A stretch of 64,000 nucleotides of DNA from CAZYFH01 sp965249175. GTDB taxonomy: Bacteria; Acidobacteriota; Vicinamibacteria; Vicinamibacterales; UBA8438. The position numbers and the translations under genes are program-made. Position 1 is the first letter of the stretch. Each line of letters starts with the position of its first letter. Under the pieces are notes generated by a model. The model had not been told where the DNA came from, did not search any database, and saw nothing but the letters and a program-made list of their open reading frames with translations. The stretch spans positions 4,278,001 to 4,342,000 of the forward strand of contig OZ252227.1 in NCBI GenBank assembly GCA_965249175.1, read 5' to 3'. Shown in pieces: positions 25,109 to 34,199 of this stretch.

Positions 25109-26425
25109 GCCGAACGGCCCGGGATAAGGCACCGGAAACGTGTGCCAGGTCTTCTTGTCGGTGGCGACCTCCTTGCGCTGCGCCATGACCAACTTGGTCC
25201 CGTTGCACCGCGCGTTGATGTGACCCAGCTTGACGCCGCTCGATCCGGTTTCGCGAGCGAGCTCGGTCGAAAAGATCAGCGGAAACGCCACATCAGTGTG
25301 ACGCGCGGCGGCACCGATGGCGTCCGGCATGGGATGGTCGTGGGTACCGTTATCGCCCGACGAAAACACGGTTGCCTGCGGTCCGACAGAATCCAGATAA
25401 GACGTTTCGAAGTCGGCGCTGCCATGGTGACAGGCCTTGTTGACGTCCGCGGAGAACACCGAGGGGTCGCCGTATCGGTCCAACAGGTATCGCTGGGCCG
25501 GCTGATTGAGGTCGCCACCGAAGAGGAATCGGAAGCTCCCGTAGGTCAGCTGGAGCACGACCGAGTTTCCATTGATAGTGTGCGAGCTGCTGGCGGAGGC
25601 ACCAGCGTCGTGCGGATCGGCAAAGACCTTCAGCCGTACGGCGCCATGATCGCTCGTCGGCACCGGACCGAGCACCTCGATGTGACGCGTGTCGTGCGTG
25701 AATCCCGTGAGCCGAGGTGCCGGCTGATCGAGCCGGCGTCGGAAGAGACGGTCGATGCGACCGAGGCGACCCGCCTGGTGGGCATCCCGCGCTGCGCGCA
25801 CGAACTCGTCGAAGCGGGTGGCGAGGAGTCCCTGACCGCTCAAGGCCACGGCGGTGTCGAGGTCGGTGAGATCCGTGGTGATCCCACCGGCGGAGGTAAC
25901 CGTTCCAAGCCCAAGCGGTTTCCCTGCACCGGCCGCGTAGCGCGGCAGGCCGTTGTGAAAGAGCCGGCGCACGAACACGACCGGTTCCTTCAGGAGGCTC
26001 GTGAGACCGCGGTAATGATCCTGGTCGAAGTGCGTCACGACGATCGTCTCGATCTGGAGCCGGCCCTCCTCGGCGATCACGTCGGCGTAGTGCGCGAGCA
26101 TCCAGTCCCTCAACCCGCGACTCGGACCGCCGTCGATCACGAGGATGCCGTCCTCCGATTCGACCACGGTCGCGTCACCCTGCCCCACATCGACGTAGAA
26201 CACCTTGAGCAGCGGCTTGTCGCGGAGCGCCGCCAGCCGGACGAAACCTGTGCGTCCCGAACGATCGGTCGCTGGCGCCCAGCCGGCGACAGTCGCCTGG
26301 GTGAGGTCGACCTCCAGCCACGCGCCCAGCAACTGCTGGACCGCACCGCTGATGTCGTGCGGATCGGCCTCGGACGGTCGTGGGAGCAGGAAGACGCCGG
26401 TGTCGTCGACATACCGTACGTCCAC
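25106..26425 (-). CDS. MBL-fold metallohydrolase (ComEC/Rec2-like beta-lactamase domain)
   Basis: A 439-residue soluble protein. The metallo-beta-lactamase core shows YVDVGQGDATVVESEDGILV, IVVTHFDQDHYRGLTSLLKE (metal motif T-H-F-D-Q-D-H), a FLFGGDLNQPAQ strand and KACHHGSADFETSYLDSVGP. This is the ComEC C-terminal domain type that hydrolyses phosphodiesters. The start is a GTG at 26425 with AAGGAGG seven bases upstream; longer frames lack this. The TAA stop lies in the inverted-repeat element at 25012-25108. Substrate is unknown. Confidence 0.82.
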   Translation of the reverse strand: MDVRYVDDTGVFLLPRPSEADPHDISGAVQQLLGAWLEVDLTQATVAGWAPATDRSGRTGFVRLAALRDKPLLKVFYVDVGQGDATVVESEDGILVIDGGPSRGLRDWMLAHYADVIAEEGRLQIETIVVTHFDQDHYRGLTSLLKEPVVFVRRLFHNGLPRYAAGAGKPLGLGTVTSAGGITTDLTDLDTAVALSGQGLLATRFDEFVRAARDAHQAGRLGRIDRLFRRRLDQPAPRLTGFTHDTRHIEVLGPVPTSDHGAVRLKVFADPHDAGASASSSHTINGNSVVLQLTYGSFRFLFGGDLNQPAQRYLLDRYGDPSVFSADVNKACHHGSADFETSYLDSVGPQATVFSSGDNGTHDHPMPDAIGAAARHTDVAFPLIFSTELARETGSSGVKLGHINARCNGTKLVMAQRKEVATDKKTWHTFPVPYPGPFG

Positions 26426-26813
26426 GTGGTGTCCTCCTTCCGCATCGCGCGGAGCCATGTGCCACGTGTGGGTCGCGGGGCGGAAAACGAGTATAGAGCC
26501 CACGGCACGAGTAGAGACTCGCCCGTGGCCGGACGTAGAATGGAAGCACGGTGCGTCAGGTGAGTGAGGCAGAAGACCGGGGCGACGTTGGCGATGACGC
26601 ACCGCTCTGGCGCCACGGCTTCGTGTTACCGCGCAGTGGACGTTAGTGTCCTGTAACAGTGTGAGTCGCGAACCAGTTCCCAGGCGGGGCATCCCGCCTT
26701 CCGGCGGCGTGGCTCTTGACGCTTTCACCGCCCGGTTGTAGGCTCGGCTCACGTCTCGCACCCGGCACCTGCGGTGGGTCGCCGCGTCGAAAAACGACGG
26801 TCTGGAGGCATCG
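26426..26813 (+). promoter_or_regulatory. Intergenic region with sigma-70-like promoter for the DUF3500 gene
   Basis: No gene is seen in this 388-bp gap. TTGACG at 26716-26721 and TAGGCT at 26739-26744 are 17 bases apart and point to the gene at 26814. A GC-rich inverted repeat lies around 26692-26712. The segment TTAGTGTCCTGTAACAGTG near 26645 weakly resembles the end of the element at 25012. Confidence 0.35.
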
Positions 26814-27863
26814 ATGAAGCTGACGGCGCGTCTCGTTCCACTCGTCTTCGTCGTGCTTGCCCTTGTGACCGCCGGTGCGGCGACGATGCGGGAGAACGCC
26901 GAACAGGCGGCGTCCATGACCGAGGCGGCCCATGCATTTCTCGGCACGCTCACGCCCGAGCAGAGGACGGCCGTCGCCTTCCCCTTCGAGGGCGAGGACC
27001 GCTTCGACTGGCACTTCATCCCACGCGAACGCAAGGGCGTGGCGCTGAAGACGATGAGCGAGGAACAGCAGGCCGCCGGGCTCGCGCTGGTCCAGGCCAG
27101 TTTGAGCGCGGAGGGCTACGACAAGGCGGAGCGCATTCGACAGCTCGAGCAGATCCTCTTCGAGCGCGAGGGGCGCGCCATGCGCGACACCGAGCTCTAT
27201 TTCTTCATGATCTTCGGCGAACCGTCAGACACCGGCACGTGGGGGTGGCGTTACGAGGGACATCACATCTCGCAAAGCTGGACGGTCATCAACGGTCGCC
27301 TCAGCGCGAGCACGCCGCAGTTCTTCGGCACCAATCCGGCGCACGTGCGCGAAGGGAGCCATGCCGGCGAGCGTGTCCTCGGTGCCGAGGATCACTTCGC
27401 GCGCAGCCTGCTTGGTTCGTTGTCCGGTGAACCCCTCCGATCGGCGATCATCTCCGACGAGGCGCCACGCGACATCCTGACGACATCTGATCGGCAGGCC
27501 GCGATGCAAGAAGATCTCGGCGTGGCGTACTCCGAGCTCACCGCGCAGCAGCAAGCGACCCTCTGGTCCCTCATCGAGGAATACGCAGTCGTGCAGCCGG
27601 AGCCGATCGCGCGCGAGCGCCTCGAGAAAGTGCGAGCCGCCGGTCTCGGCACCATCAAGTTCGCCTGGATGGGAGGCATCAACCCGGGTGAGCCGCACTA
27701 CTACCGGGTGCAAGGGCCGAGCTTCCTGATTGAATACGACAACGTGCAGAACGAGGCTAACCACGCGCACAGTGTGTGGCGTGATTTCGACGGCGACTTT
27801 GGCCGCGACCTGCTCGCCGCACACTACCAGCGGTTTTCGCACGTCACCGTCAACGCCGACTGA
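26814..27863 (+). CDS. DUF3500 domain protein, exported
   Basis: A 349-residue protein with an N-terminal signal (KLTARLVPLVFVVLALVTAG). The DUF3500 body shows LTPEQRTAVAFPFEGEDRFD, then WHFIPRERKGVALKTMSEEQ, GWRYEGHHISQSWTVINGRL and the C-terminal HYYRVQGPSFLIEYDNVQNE followed by ANHAHSVWRDFDGDFG. Length and block order are those of the family, which is widespread in Acidobacteria and has no assigned reaction. The conserved His and Glu residues (EGHHIS, NHAHS) hint at a metal site. Confidence 0.88.
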   Translation: MKLTARLVPLVFVVLALVTAGAATMRENAEQAASMTEAAHAFLGTLTPEQRTAVAFPFEGEDRFDWHFIPRERKGVALKTMSEEQQAAGLALVQASLSAEGYDKAERIRQLEQILFEREGRAMRDTELYFFMIFGEPSDTGTWGWRYEGHHISQSWTVINGRLSASTPQFFGTNPAHVREGSHAGERVLGAEDHFARSLLGSLSGEPLRSAIISDEAPRDILTTSDRQAAMQEDLGVAYSELTAQQQATLWSLIEEYAVVQPEPIARERLEKVRAAGLGTIKFAWMGGINPGEPHYYRVQGPSFLIEYDNVQNEANHAHSVWRDFDGDFGRDLLAAHYQRFSHVTVNAD

Positions 27864-27899
27864 TCACTGATCAATGGCCAGCCGCACGGGCTGAAATCT

Positions 27900-28310
27900 A
27901 TGGGCTGTCGCTCTGACGACACTGGCACCGCTTGGAAAAGGGACCAGGCGACGGTCCCACGGCAGTGCACGCTGGACGGCTTCGCCGCCGAGATCGCAGC
28001 CAATGACGGCGTCGCGCTCGGCGAGTTGGACGCGTTGTCGACGCTCCTGATCCGGACCCTCAACTCGCTATATCGCATCGTCGTGCTCGAGCCGCCACGG
28101 CCGCGCATCCTCGTTCAGGGTGGCCGTTTCTTTCCTGAGCCGACGGAAGCGCGGCTGGCGGGCGCCAGCTTCGGTGGCAGCCTGTTGAAGCTGTCCTGGT
28201 TCGGACAGGGCCTGCGGATGGAGATCTGCTCCGACGGCCAGCGAATCGTCACGTCGCCGGTGCAGTCGATTGAACTGTGCCGCGACGCCGACCTACCCGG
28301 CCCGTTCTGA
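27900..28310 (+). CDS. Conserved hypothetical protein
   Basis: A 136-residue soluble protein with no recognised domain. It is acidic to neutral, with a helical N-terminal half (LDGFAAEIAANDGVALGELD) and a beta-rich C-terminal half (GLRMEICSDGQRIVTSPVQS). It lies 36 bp after the DUF3500 gene on the same strand and is convergent with the phosphatase gene, one base from its stop. The ATG at 27900 lacks a clear ribosome site. Confidence 0.55.
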   Translation: MGCRSDDTGTAWKRDQATVPRQCTLDGFAAEIAANDGVALGELDALSTLLIRTLNSLYRIVVLEPPRPRILVQGGRFFPEPTEARLAGASFGGSLLKLSWFGQGLRMEICSDGQRIVTSPVQSIELCRDADLPGPF

Positions 28311-28311
28311 T

Positions 28312-29607
28312 TTAGACGGGGCTTCCCTTGCGCGTCGCCTTGATGATGACGAGGGTGCGATCGTCCTGCGAGGCGCCGGCGCCGAAGCGGCGCACGTCCT
28401 GCATGACGGCGCTGCAGGTCTCCGTCGCGCTCGAGCCGTGGGTCCGCCGCAACGTCTCGATCAACCGATCGCGACTATACTCGTTCCCGGCCGCATCCAT
28501 CGGCTCGACGATGCCGTCGGTGTAGAGGGCGAGTAAGTCCCCTTCGCCGAGCGCCGCGTGTCCTTCGACATACCGTGGCGACGCGAACAGACCGAGTGGC
28601 ACGCCACCTTCCTCGAACAGCTCCACCTCCCCGCTCGCGCGCAGAAGCACCGGCGGGACGTGTCCGGCGTTGACGTAGAGCAGGCGCTGCACCGGGACGT
28701 CGAGCACCATGTAGAAGAGGGTGACGTACCGTCCCTCCTCGACCGACTCGTGAAAGAAACGGTTGGCCCGGCGCAGGACCGCGCGCACAGCCAGCTCATG
28801 CCCCACGAGTGACGAGATGGAGGCGCGTGTGGCTGCAACGAGCAATGCGGCGGCGATGCCCTTGCCCACGACGTCGGCGATGACCACCCCCCAGCGGTCC
28901 TCGCCGAGCGGGATGAACTCATAGTAGTCGCCCCCCACGACCAACGACGTCTCGTGCGCGCCCGCGATGTCGAACCCGCGCAGCGTCGGGGTGACATGCG
29001 GCAGCAGGTCGGCCATCACGGTGCGGGCCAGCGCCAGGTCGCTGTCGAGCCGGCGTCTGTCCTGCATCTCGGCCTGCAGACGCGCACGCTCGATCGTGGC
29101 GGCCACCGCGGCCGCATACACCTCCAGCAACGCGACGGCGGGTGCGTCGTAGCCGCCGGGACGATCCGACCACACGTCGAGCGCACCGAGGGTGCGGCGT
29201 GTCGACCCGACCAACGGCACCAGCAGGCGAGATCTCGCGCCGGCGCGGCCTTCGGACGCCGCGTGATCGGTCACCGAGAGAGCTTCGCCCGTCGCCAGCA
29301 CCTGTCCGACCGCCCCCTGTCCCTCGAACGGCGCGCGGAGATCGGCGGCCGGGTTGTCGCACCCACGGGTCAGGCTGTGGCGGACACGTCGGCCGGCGCG
29401 ATCGGTGACATACACGCCGGACGCATCGTGATCGACGAGCGCTGCGAGACCATCCAAGACGCCGTTGAGCACAGAGGTCGGATCGTCGAGTTCCGTGGCG
29501 AGACGAAACGCGTCAACCATCGCGCGCGCGCCGTCCACGACGTCGCTGGTGACCTTGACTGACGGCCGACCCGTCATGTCGACCGACGCGCGACCTTCGG
29601 TAGTCAT
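28312..29607 (-). CDS. GAF-domain SpoIIE-type PP2C serine phosphatase
   Basis: A 431-residue protein. A GAF sensor domain (about residues 40-190; GVLDGLAALVDHDASGVYVT) is followed by a linker helix and a PPM/SpoIIE phosphatase domain. Metal-binding motifs are VGGDYYEFIPLGEDRWGVVI, IADVVGKGIAAALLVAATRA, LYVNAGHVPPVLLRASGEVE and LLALYTDGIVEPMDAAGNEY. Such RsbU-like phosphatases dephosphorylate STAS proteins in partner-switch control; a STAS protein is encoded at 24266 but not adjacent. The ATG at 29607 follows AGGGGTG. Confidence 0.9.
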   Translation of the reverse strand: MTTEGRASVDMTGRPSVKVTSDVVDGARAMVDAFRLATELDDPTSVLNGVLDGLAALVDHDASGVYVTDRAGRRVRHSLTRGCDNPAADLRAPFEGQGAVGQVLATGEALSVTDHAASEGRAGARSRLLVPLVGSTRRTLGALDVWSDRPGGYDAPAVALLEVYAAAVAATIERARLQAEMQDRRRLDSDLALARTVMADLLPHVTPTLRGFDIAGAHETSLVVGGDYYEFIPLGEDRWGVVIADVVGKGIAAALLVAATRASISSLVGHELAVRAVLRRANRFFHESVEEGRYVTLFYMVLDVPVQRLLYVNAGHVPPVLLRASGEVELFEEGGVPLGLFASPRYVEGHAALGEGDLLALYTDGIVEPMDAAGNEYSRDRLIETLRRTHGSSATETCSAVMQDVRRFGAGASQDDRTLVIIKATRKGSPV

Positions 29608-29711
29608 CACCCCTATTGTAGTGTCCCGTTCGGGGGGTCGGACCGGCGAGGACGCGTCTGCTAGACTGGGAAGTTGCGCGCGTGTAACCGACCATTCACG
29701 TACACGATCGT

Positions 29712-29787
29712 GGTGAGTGTAGCTCAATGGTAGAGCGCCGGACTGTGGCTCCGGATGTTGCGGGTTCAATCCCCGTCACTCACCCCA
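29712..29787 (+). tRNA. tRNA-His: tRNA-His (anticodon GTG)
   Basis: A full cloverleaf: acceptor GTGAGTG pairs with CACTCAC, the D arm is GCTC/GAGC, the anticodon stem CCGGA/TCCGG frames loop CTGTGGC, and the T arm is CGGGTTCAATCCCCG. The extra G at position -1 (29712), characteristic of tRNA-His, pairs with the discriminator C. CCA is encoded at 29785-29787. Confidence 0.95.
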
Positions 29788-29800
29788 CCCTCTCCCGCTA

Positions 29801-29960
29801 GTGCATCGCCGTCGAGATACGGTCACATCGTCGGGGTCGCAGCGCGCCCAGGCGCAAGGCGCCGCGACGAAGGCATACAGGACGTATGGCGAGGAACGGC
29901 AGCGCCGCGGATGGGTGTGATGCGGGCCCGACGAGTGACCGTATCTCGACGGCGGTGCAC
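29801..29960. mobile_element. 160-bp MITE flanked by TA dinucleotides
   Basis: The left end GTGCATCGCCGTCGAGATAC and the right end (reverse complement GTGCACCGCCGTCGAGATAC) differ at one base and continue through GGTCAC for about 36 bp in total. TA flanks both sides, the target duplication of IS630/mariner-type elements. There is no ORF of note inside. It lies between tRNA-His and the phosphodiesterase gene. Confidence 0.7.
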
Positions 29961-29988
29961 TAATGATCGATCGACCGAACACTCCGCG

Positions 29989-31290
29989 ATGCGTGCGCCA
30001 CGGTGCCCGTCGATCTCCTGGCTGTGCCTTCTGGCGTCTCTGCTGGTCGGCTGTCTCGGCGCCGAACTCACACCCGTTCAAGACGAACCCACCGTGCGGA
30101 CCCCAGGTGGGACGGGGGGCGTCAACCACGCGTCGGTCGTCGATCGCCCCTACGTGGTCCTGGTGTCATTCGACGGGTTTCGGCACGACTACCTCGCGCG
30201 GTTCGACACCCCGAGCTTCGACCGCCTCGGTGACGCGGGCGCTCGCGCCGACGGTCTGATCCCGGTCTTTCCCTCGCTCACGTTCCCCGCGCACTACTCC
30301 ATCGCGACCGGCCTCTATCCGGAGCGGCACGGCATCGTCGGCAATCGGTTCTACGACCCGATCCGCGACCAGCAGTTCAACTATCGCGACCGCGAAGACT
30401 CCCAGGAGGGTTCGTGGTGGGGCGGCGAGCCCATCTGGCTGACGACCGAAACGCAGGGCATGGTGGCAGCCGCCATGTTCTTTCCGGGCACCGAAGCGGC
30501 GATTGGCGGCCTCCGGCCCTCGCTGTGGCGGCCGTACGACGGCGGCGTTCGGAACGCGGCGCGGGTGCGCCAAGTGCTCGACTGGCTCGCGCTCCCCGCG
30601 GAGGCGCGACCGCATCTCGTCACCCTGTACTTCTCGCTGGTCGACTCGGCCGGGCACGCGATCGGCCCGGATGCGCCCGGGATGGGTCGCAGCGTCGAAG
30701 CAGCGGACGGCTTGCTGGGCCAATTGGTGGACGGGATCGCCGCGTTGCCACACGGTGCCCGCGTCATCCTCGTGGTCGTCTCGGATCACGGCATGGCGGC
30801 CCTCGATCCCGAGCGGCGGCACGCGCTCGCGGAGCTGATGGATCTGGACGGCATCCGGGCGGTCACGACGGGACTCCCGATAGGCCTCCATGTCGCCGAC
30901 GTGGCGCGCCGCACCGAGGTGCGTGACACGCTGAACGAGGGACTGCGCGATGCGCGGGCCTATCTCCGGGAGGAGGTGCCTGCCCGTCTCCACTATCGCG
31001 CGAGCCCACGCATCGGCGACGTCGTCGTCATCCCCGACGAAGGTGCGACGGTTCAAGTACGACGGTCCGCGTCATCGCCCAGAGGGATGCACGGCTGGGA
31101 CCCGCACCTGCCTTCGATGCACGGGATCTTCCTCGCGGCCGGCCCTGGCATCGTCCCCGGCACACGTCTCACGGCCGCGGAGAGCGTCGACGTCTACCCG
31201 CTGCTCGTCCATCTCCTGGGACTCACACCCCCCGCTGACCTGGACGGGTCCCTCGACGCGCTGGCCGGGCTGCTCAGTCCTAAGCCATGA
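29989..31290 (+). CDS. Lipoprotein type I phosphodiesterase/nucleotide pyrophosphatase
   Basis: A 433-residue ENPP-like enzyme. The signal ends in a lipobox (ASLLVGC), so it is probably anchored to the membrane as a lipoprotein. The metal-binding Asp lies in VVLVSFDGFRHDYL and the nucleophile Thr in FPSLTFPAHYSIATGLYPER. Further metal ligands are in FSLVDSAGHAIGPDAPGMGR, VVSDHGMA and MHGWDP. The start at 29989 gives the signal peptide; the frame stays open back across the MITE and tRNA but is non-coding there. It probably hydrolyses nucleotides or phosphodiesters outside the cytoplasm. Confidence 0.9.
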   Translation: MRAPRCPSISWLCLLASLLVGCLGAELTPVQDEPTVRTPGGTGGVNHASVVDRPYVVLVSFDGFRHDYLARFDTPSFDRLGDAGARADGLIPVFPSLTFPAHYSIATGLYPERHGIVGNRFYDPIRDQQFNYRDREDSQEGSWWGGEPIWLTTETQGMVAAAMFFPGTEAAIGGLRPSLWRPYDGGVRNAARVRQVLDWLALPAEARPHLVTLYFSLVDSAGHAIGPDAPGMGRSVEAADGLLGQLVDGIAALPHGARVILVVVSDHGMAALDPERRHALAELMDLDGIRAVTTGLPIGLHVADVARRTEVRDTLNEGLRDARAYLREEVPARLHYRASPRIGDVVVIPDEGATVQVRRSASSPRGMHGWDPHLPSMHGIFLAAGPGIVPGTRLTAAESVDVYPLLVHLLGLTPPADLDGSLDALAGLLSPKP

Positions 31291-31356
31291 CGCTTTTCTG
31301 ATAAAATCGGCGTTCAACATCGAATCGGAATCAGGACTGACCCCAGGAGAATTGAT

Positions 31357-31860
31357 ATGCGCCGGATGACCTTGCTCTCGCTCGCGACCGTGATGATGCT
31401 GACAGTACCCGGCTCGCTACACGCCGCGGATGACGAGTTGACGGCGGTCCGTTCGGCGTTCGAAGGCGCTGTCGGCGCGCTGAACTCTGGCAGCCTCGAC
31501 GGGTTTCTCGACACGGTGCACGAAGACGCGCTTTCCTTCTACTCCTGTGGACCCACCTCGGGGAAACAGGGCCGGGAAGCATGCGCCCTCGACTGGCAGC
31601 TCTTCTTCAACACGACCACGAACGCTCGATTCGAGACCAAAAACGAGCAGTATCGCGTCATCGGCGACACCGGGATCGCGTATGGCGAGTACTCGCTGTC
31701 GGTGGACTACAACAGCCAGGGGCGACAGACGGTCCACGAAGGCCGCTACACGATGACGTATACGAAGGTCGATGGCGAATGGCGCATCGCCATGCAGCAC
31801 AACACCCCGGCCGGTGAGGATCCGCAGCCGGTGCGCAACCTCCGCCCAGACGCGCGCTAG
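31357..31860 (+). CDS. Exported SnoaL/DUF4440-like NTF2-fold protein
   Basis: A 167-residue protein with a signal peptide (MTLLSLATVMMLTVPGSLHA). A cone-shaped NTF2-like domain follows: VRSAFEGAVGALNSGSLDGF, FLDTVHEDALSFYS, and the typical last strands RYTMTYTKVDGEWRIAMQHN. AGGAGA lies seven bases before the ATG. Proteins of this fold bind small ligands; no catalytic dyad stands out. The stop is one base from the end of the convergent dehalogenase gene. Confidence 0.8.
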   Translation: MRRMTLLSLATVMMLTVPGSLHAADDELTAVRSAFEGAVGALNSGSLDGFLDTVHEDALSFYSCGPTSGKQGREACALDWQLFFNTTTNARFETKNEQYRVIGDTGIAYGEYSLSVDYNSQGRQTVHEGRYTMTYTKVDGEWRIAMQHNTPAGEDPQPVRNLRPDAR

Positions 31861-31861
31861 G

Positions 31862-32755
31862 TCACGCCTTAGACGTCAGTCCGTCGTACCAGTTCAGGAT
31901 GGCCTCCCCGATCTCGTGGGGACGGTCCTCCTGCACGAAGTGCAGGCCCGGGCCGATGTCAACGGCGGTCAGGTTCTTCACGTTGGCCTCGCACCAGGCG
32001 ACCATGTCCTTCCGGAGGATGGCGCCTGGTTGCGCATGCAGCAACAGCTTCGGCACGCTCGAGATCCCCAGCCACGCGGCATAATCAGTCGCAATCGCGA
32101 CGACGTCGGCCGGTGCGCCGTCGACCGGAATCTCGTTCGGCCACCGCCAGACAGGCTTGCGGCTCGGGGGGTCGCGAAACGGCTCGCGATACCGCTCCAT
32201 CTCGGCGTCGGTCAGCGCCCGTTGGATCGCGCCCGGCAAGACCTGCTCGACGAAGACGTTCTTGTTGACGATGAGGTCCCAGCCGACCTCGGGCGTCCGG
32301 AACGACTGGAACAACGGTCGAACGGTGTGCGGCCACTCGTCCCACGTCACCGGCCGCATGACCGCCTCCATGAACGCGAGGCCCTTGACGTTGGACTCGT
32401 GCCGGCACGCGTAGTGAAAACCGAGCGCCGAGCCCCAGTCATGGATGACCAGCGTCACGCGCTCCAGCCCCAACGCGTCGATGAAGCCGTCGACATAGCG
32501 CACGTGGTCGACGAAGCGATACTCCAGATCGGGTTTGTCGGACCGACCCATGCCGATCAGATCCATGGCGACGCAGCGCGCCGTCGGTGTCAGGTGCGGC
32601 ATGACGTTCCGCCAGAGGTAGCACGAGGTCGGGTTGCCATGCAGAAAGAGGATCGGGTCTCCCTGGCCGGCCTCGACGTAGTGGATCCGTGACCCCGCCA
32701 CGTCGACGAACCGCGACTCGTACGGCATCTCAGACGCAATCACTCGCTCGGTCAT
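31862..32755 (-). CDS. Haloalkane dehalogenase (alpha/beta hydrolase)
   Basis: A 297-residue alpha/beta hydrolase closest in layout to DhaA/LinB-type dehalogenases. The nucleophile is Asp, not Ser, in LVIHDWGSALGFHYA. Halide-binding residues are in LFLHGNPTSCYLWR (Asn) and the Trp after the nucleophile. The acid is the Glu of GLAFMEAVMRPV and the base is His in LHFVQEDRPHEIG. The reaction is hydrolytic removal of halide from alkyl halides in the cytoplasm. It stands alone between an NTF2-like protein and a divergent PEP-mutase-type lyase, with no pathway genes nearby. Confidence 0.9.
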   Translation of the reverse strand: MTERVIASEMPYESRFVDVAGSRIHYVEAGQGDPILFLHGNPTSCYLWRNVMPHLTPTARCVAMDLIGMGRSDKPDLEYRFVDHVRYVDGFIDALGLERVTLVIHDWGSALGFHYACRHESNVKGLAFMEAVMRPVTWDEWPHTVRPLFQSFRTPEVGWDLIVNKNVFVEQVLPGAIQRALTDAEMERYREPFRDPPSRKPVWRWPNEIPVDGAPADVVAIATDYAAWLGISSVPKLLLHAQPGAILRKDMVAWCEANVKNLTAVDIGPGLHFVQEDRPHEIGEAILNWYDGLTSKA

Positions 32756-32808
32756 GCGGGGAATAGTACACTCCTCCACCCACGCGTCGAGCCACGACCG
32801 ATCGTCCA

Positions 32809-33672
32809 ATGACCACCCGCGTCCATCGCATTCTCGAGACCGCCCCCAGCCTCGTCTTTCCCGGCGTCTACGACAGCCTCTCGGCGAAGATGGCCGAGCG
32901 CGTCGGGTTCCCCCTGGCATTCGTCTCGGGGTACGCCGTCTCCGCCACCTCCATCGGCGAGCCCGACATGGGGCTGCTCACGCAGACGGAGGTCATCGAC
33001 CGCGCGAGGCAGATCTGCCGCAGCGTGGCGATCCCGATCATCGTCGATGCCGACACGGGCTACGGCAATCCGCTCAACGTCGTCCGCACGGTGCGCGAGC
33101 TCATCGAGGCCGGCGCCGCCGGCTGCTTCCTCGAAGATCAGCTCTGGCCGAAGCGATGCGGGCACATGCGCGGCAAGAAAGTCATCGCCCGCGACGAATA
33201 CCTCGGCAAAATCCGAGCGGCCGTCGACACAAAAGGCGACCGGGACTTCTTCATCGTGGCTCGCACCGACGCGATTGCCGCCGTCGGGCTCGAGGAGGCG
33301 CTGGCGCGCGCCGACGCGGCGAAGACGGCCGGCGCCGACGCCACCTTCATCGAAGCGCCGCGCTCGATCGAGGAGCTGGCCGAGGTTGGCCGGCGGGCTC
33401 CGAAACCGACGGTGGCGAACATGATCGAACAGGGTCGGACGCCGGTGCTGCCGGATACCCGCCTCGCCGAGCTCGGGTTCCAGCTCGTGCTCTATCCCCT
33501 CTCGGGGCTCTACGCCGCTGCCGAGGCGCTTGAGGCGGTCTACGGACGGCTGCTGGCGGACGGAACGACGGCCGCGGTCGAGAAGCGGTTGATCGCGTTC
33601 GAGCGGTTCAACGCATTGATCGGCGTCGACGAGAAATACGCCCTCGCCGAGAAATACAGCGGGAAATCCTAA
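32809..33672 (+). CDS. Isocitrate lyase/PEP mutase superfamily protein
   Basis: A 287-residue TIM-barrel enzyme. Signatures are VFPGVYDSLSAKMAERVGFP, SGYAVSATSIGEPDMGLLTQ, IIVDADTGYGNPLNVVRTV (Mg-binding Asp residues), and a KRCGHMRGKKV loop that corresponds to the K-[KR]-C-G-H active site with the catalytic Cys. These enzymes cleave or form C-C bonds next to a carboxylate (methylisocitrate lyase, oxaloacetate decarboxylase, dimethylmalate lyase). The exact substrate cannot be settled. It is divergent from the dehalogenase gene. Confidence 0.88.
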   Translation: MTTRVHRILETAPSLVFPGVYDSLSAKMAERVGFPLAFVSGYAVSATSIGEPDMGLLTQTEVIDRARQICRSVAIPIIVDADTGYGNPLNVVRTVRELIEAGAAGCFLEDQLWPKRCGHMRGKKVIARDEYLGKIRAAVDTKGDRDFFIVARTDAIAAVGLEEALARADAAKTAGADATFIEAPRSIEELAEVGRRAPKPTVANMIEQGRTPVLPDTRLAELGFQLVLYPLSGLYAAAEALEAVYGRLLADGTTAAVEKRLIAFERFNALIGVDEKYALAEKYSGKS

Positions 33673-33719
33673 GGGCCGGGAGATATAATGCCGCTCCCTT
33701 GCCCACTCGGAGGTGACGC

Positions 33720-34195
<476 letters not shown>

Positions 34196-34199
<4 letters not shown>

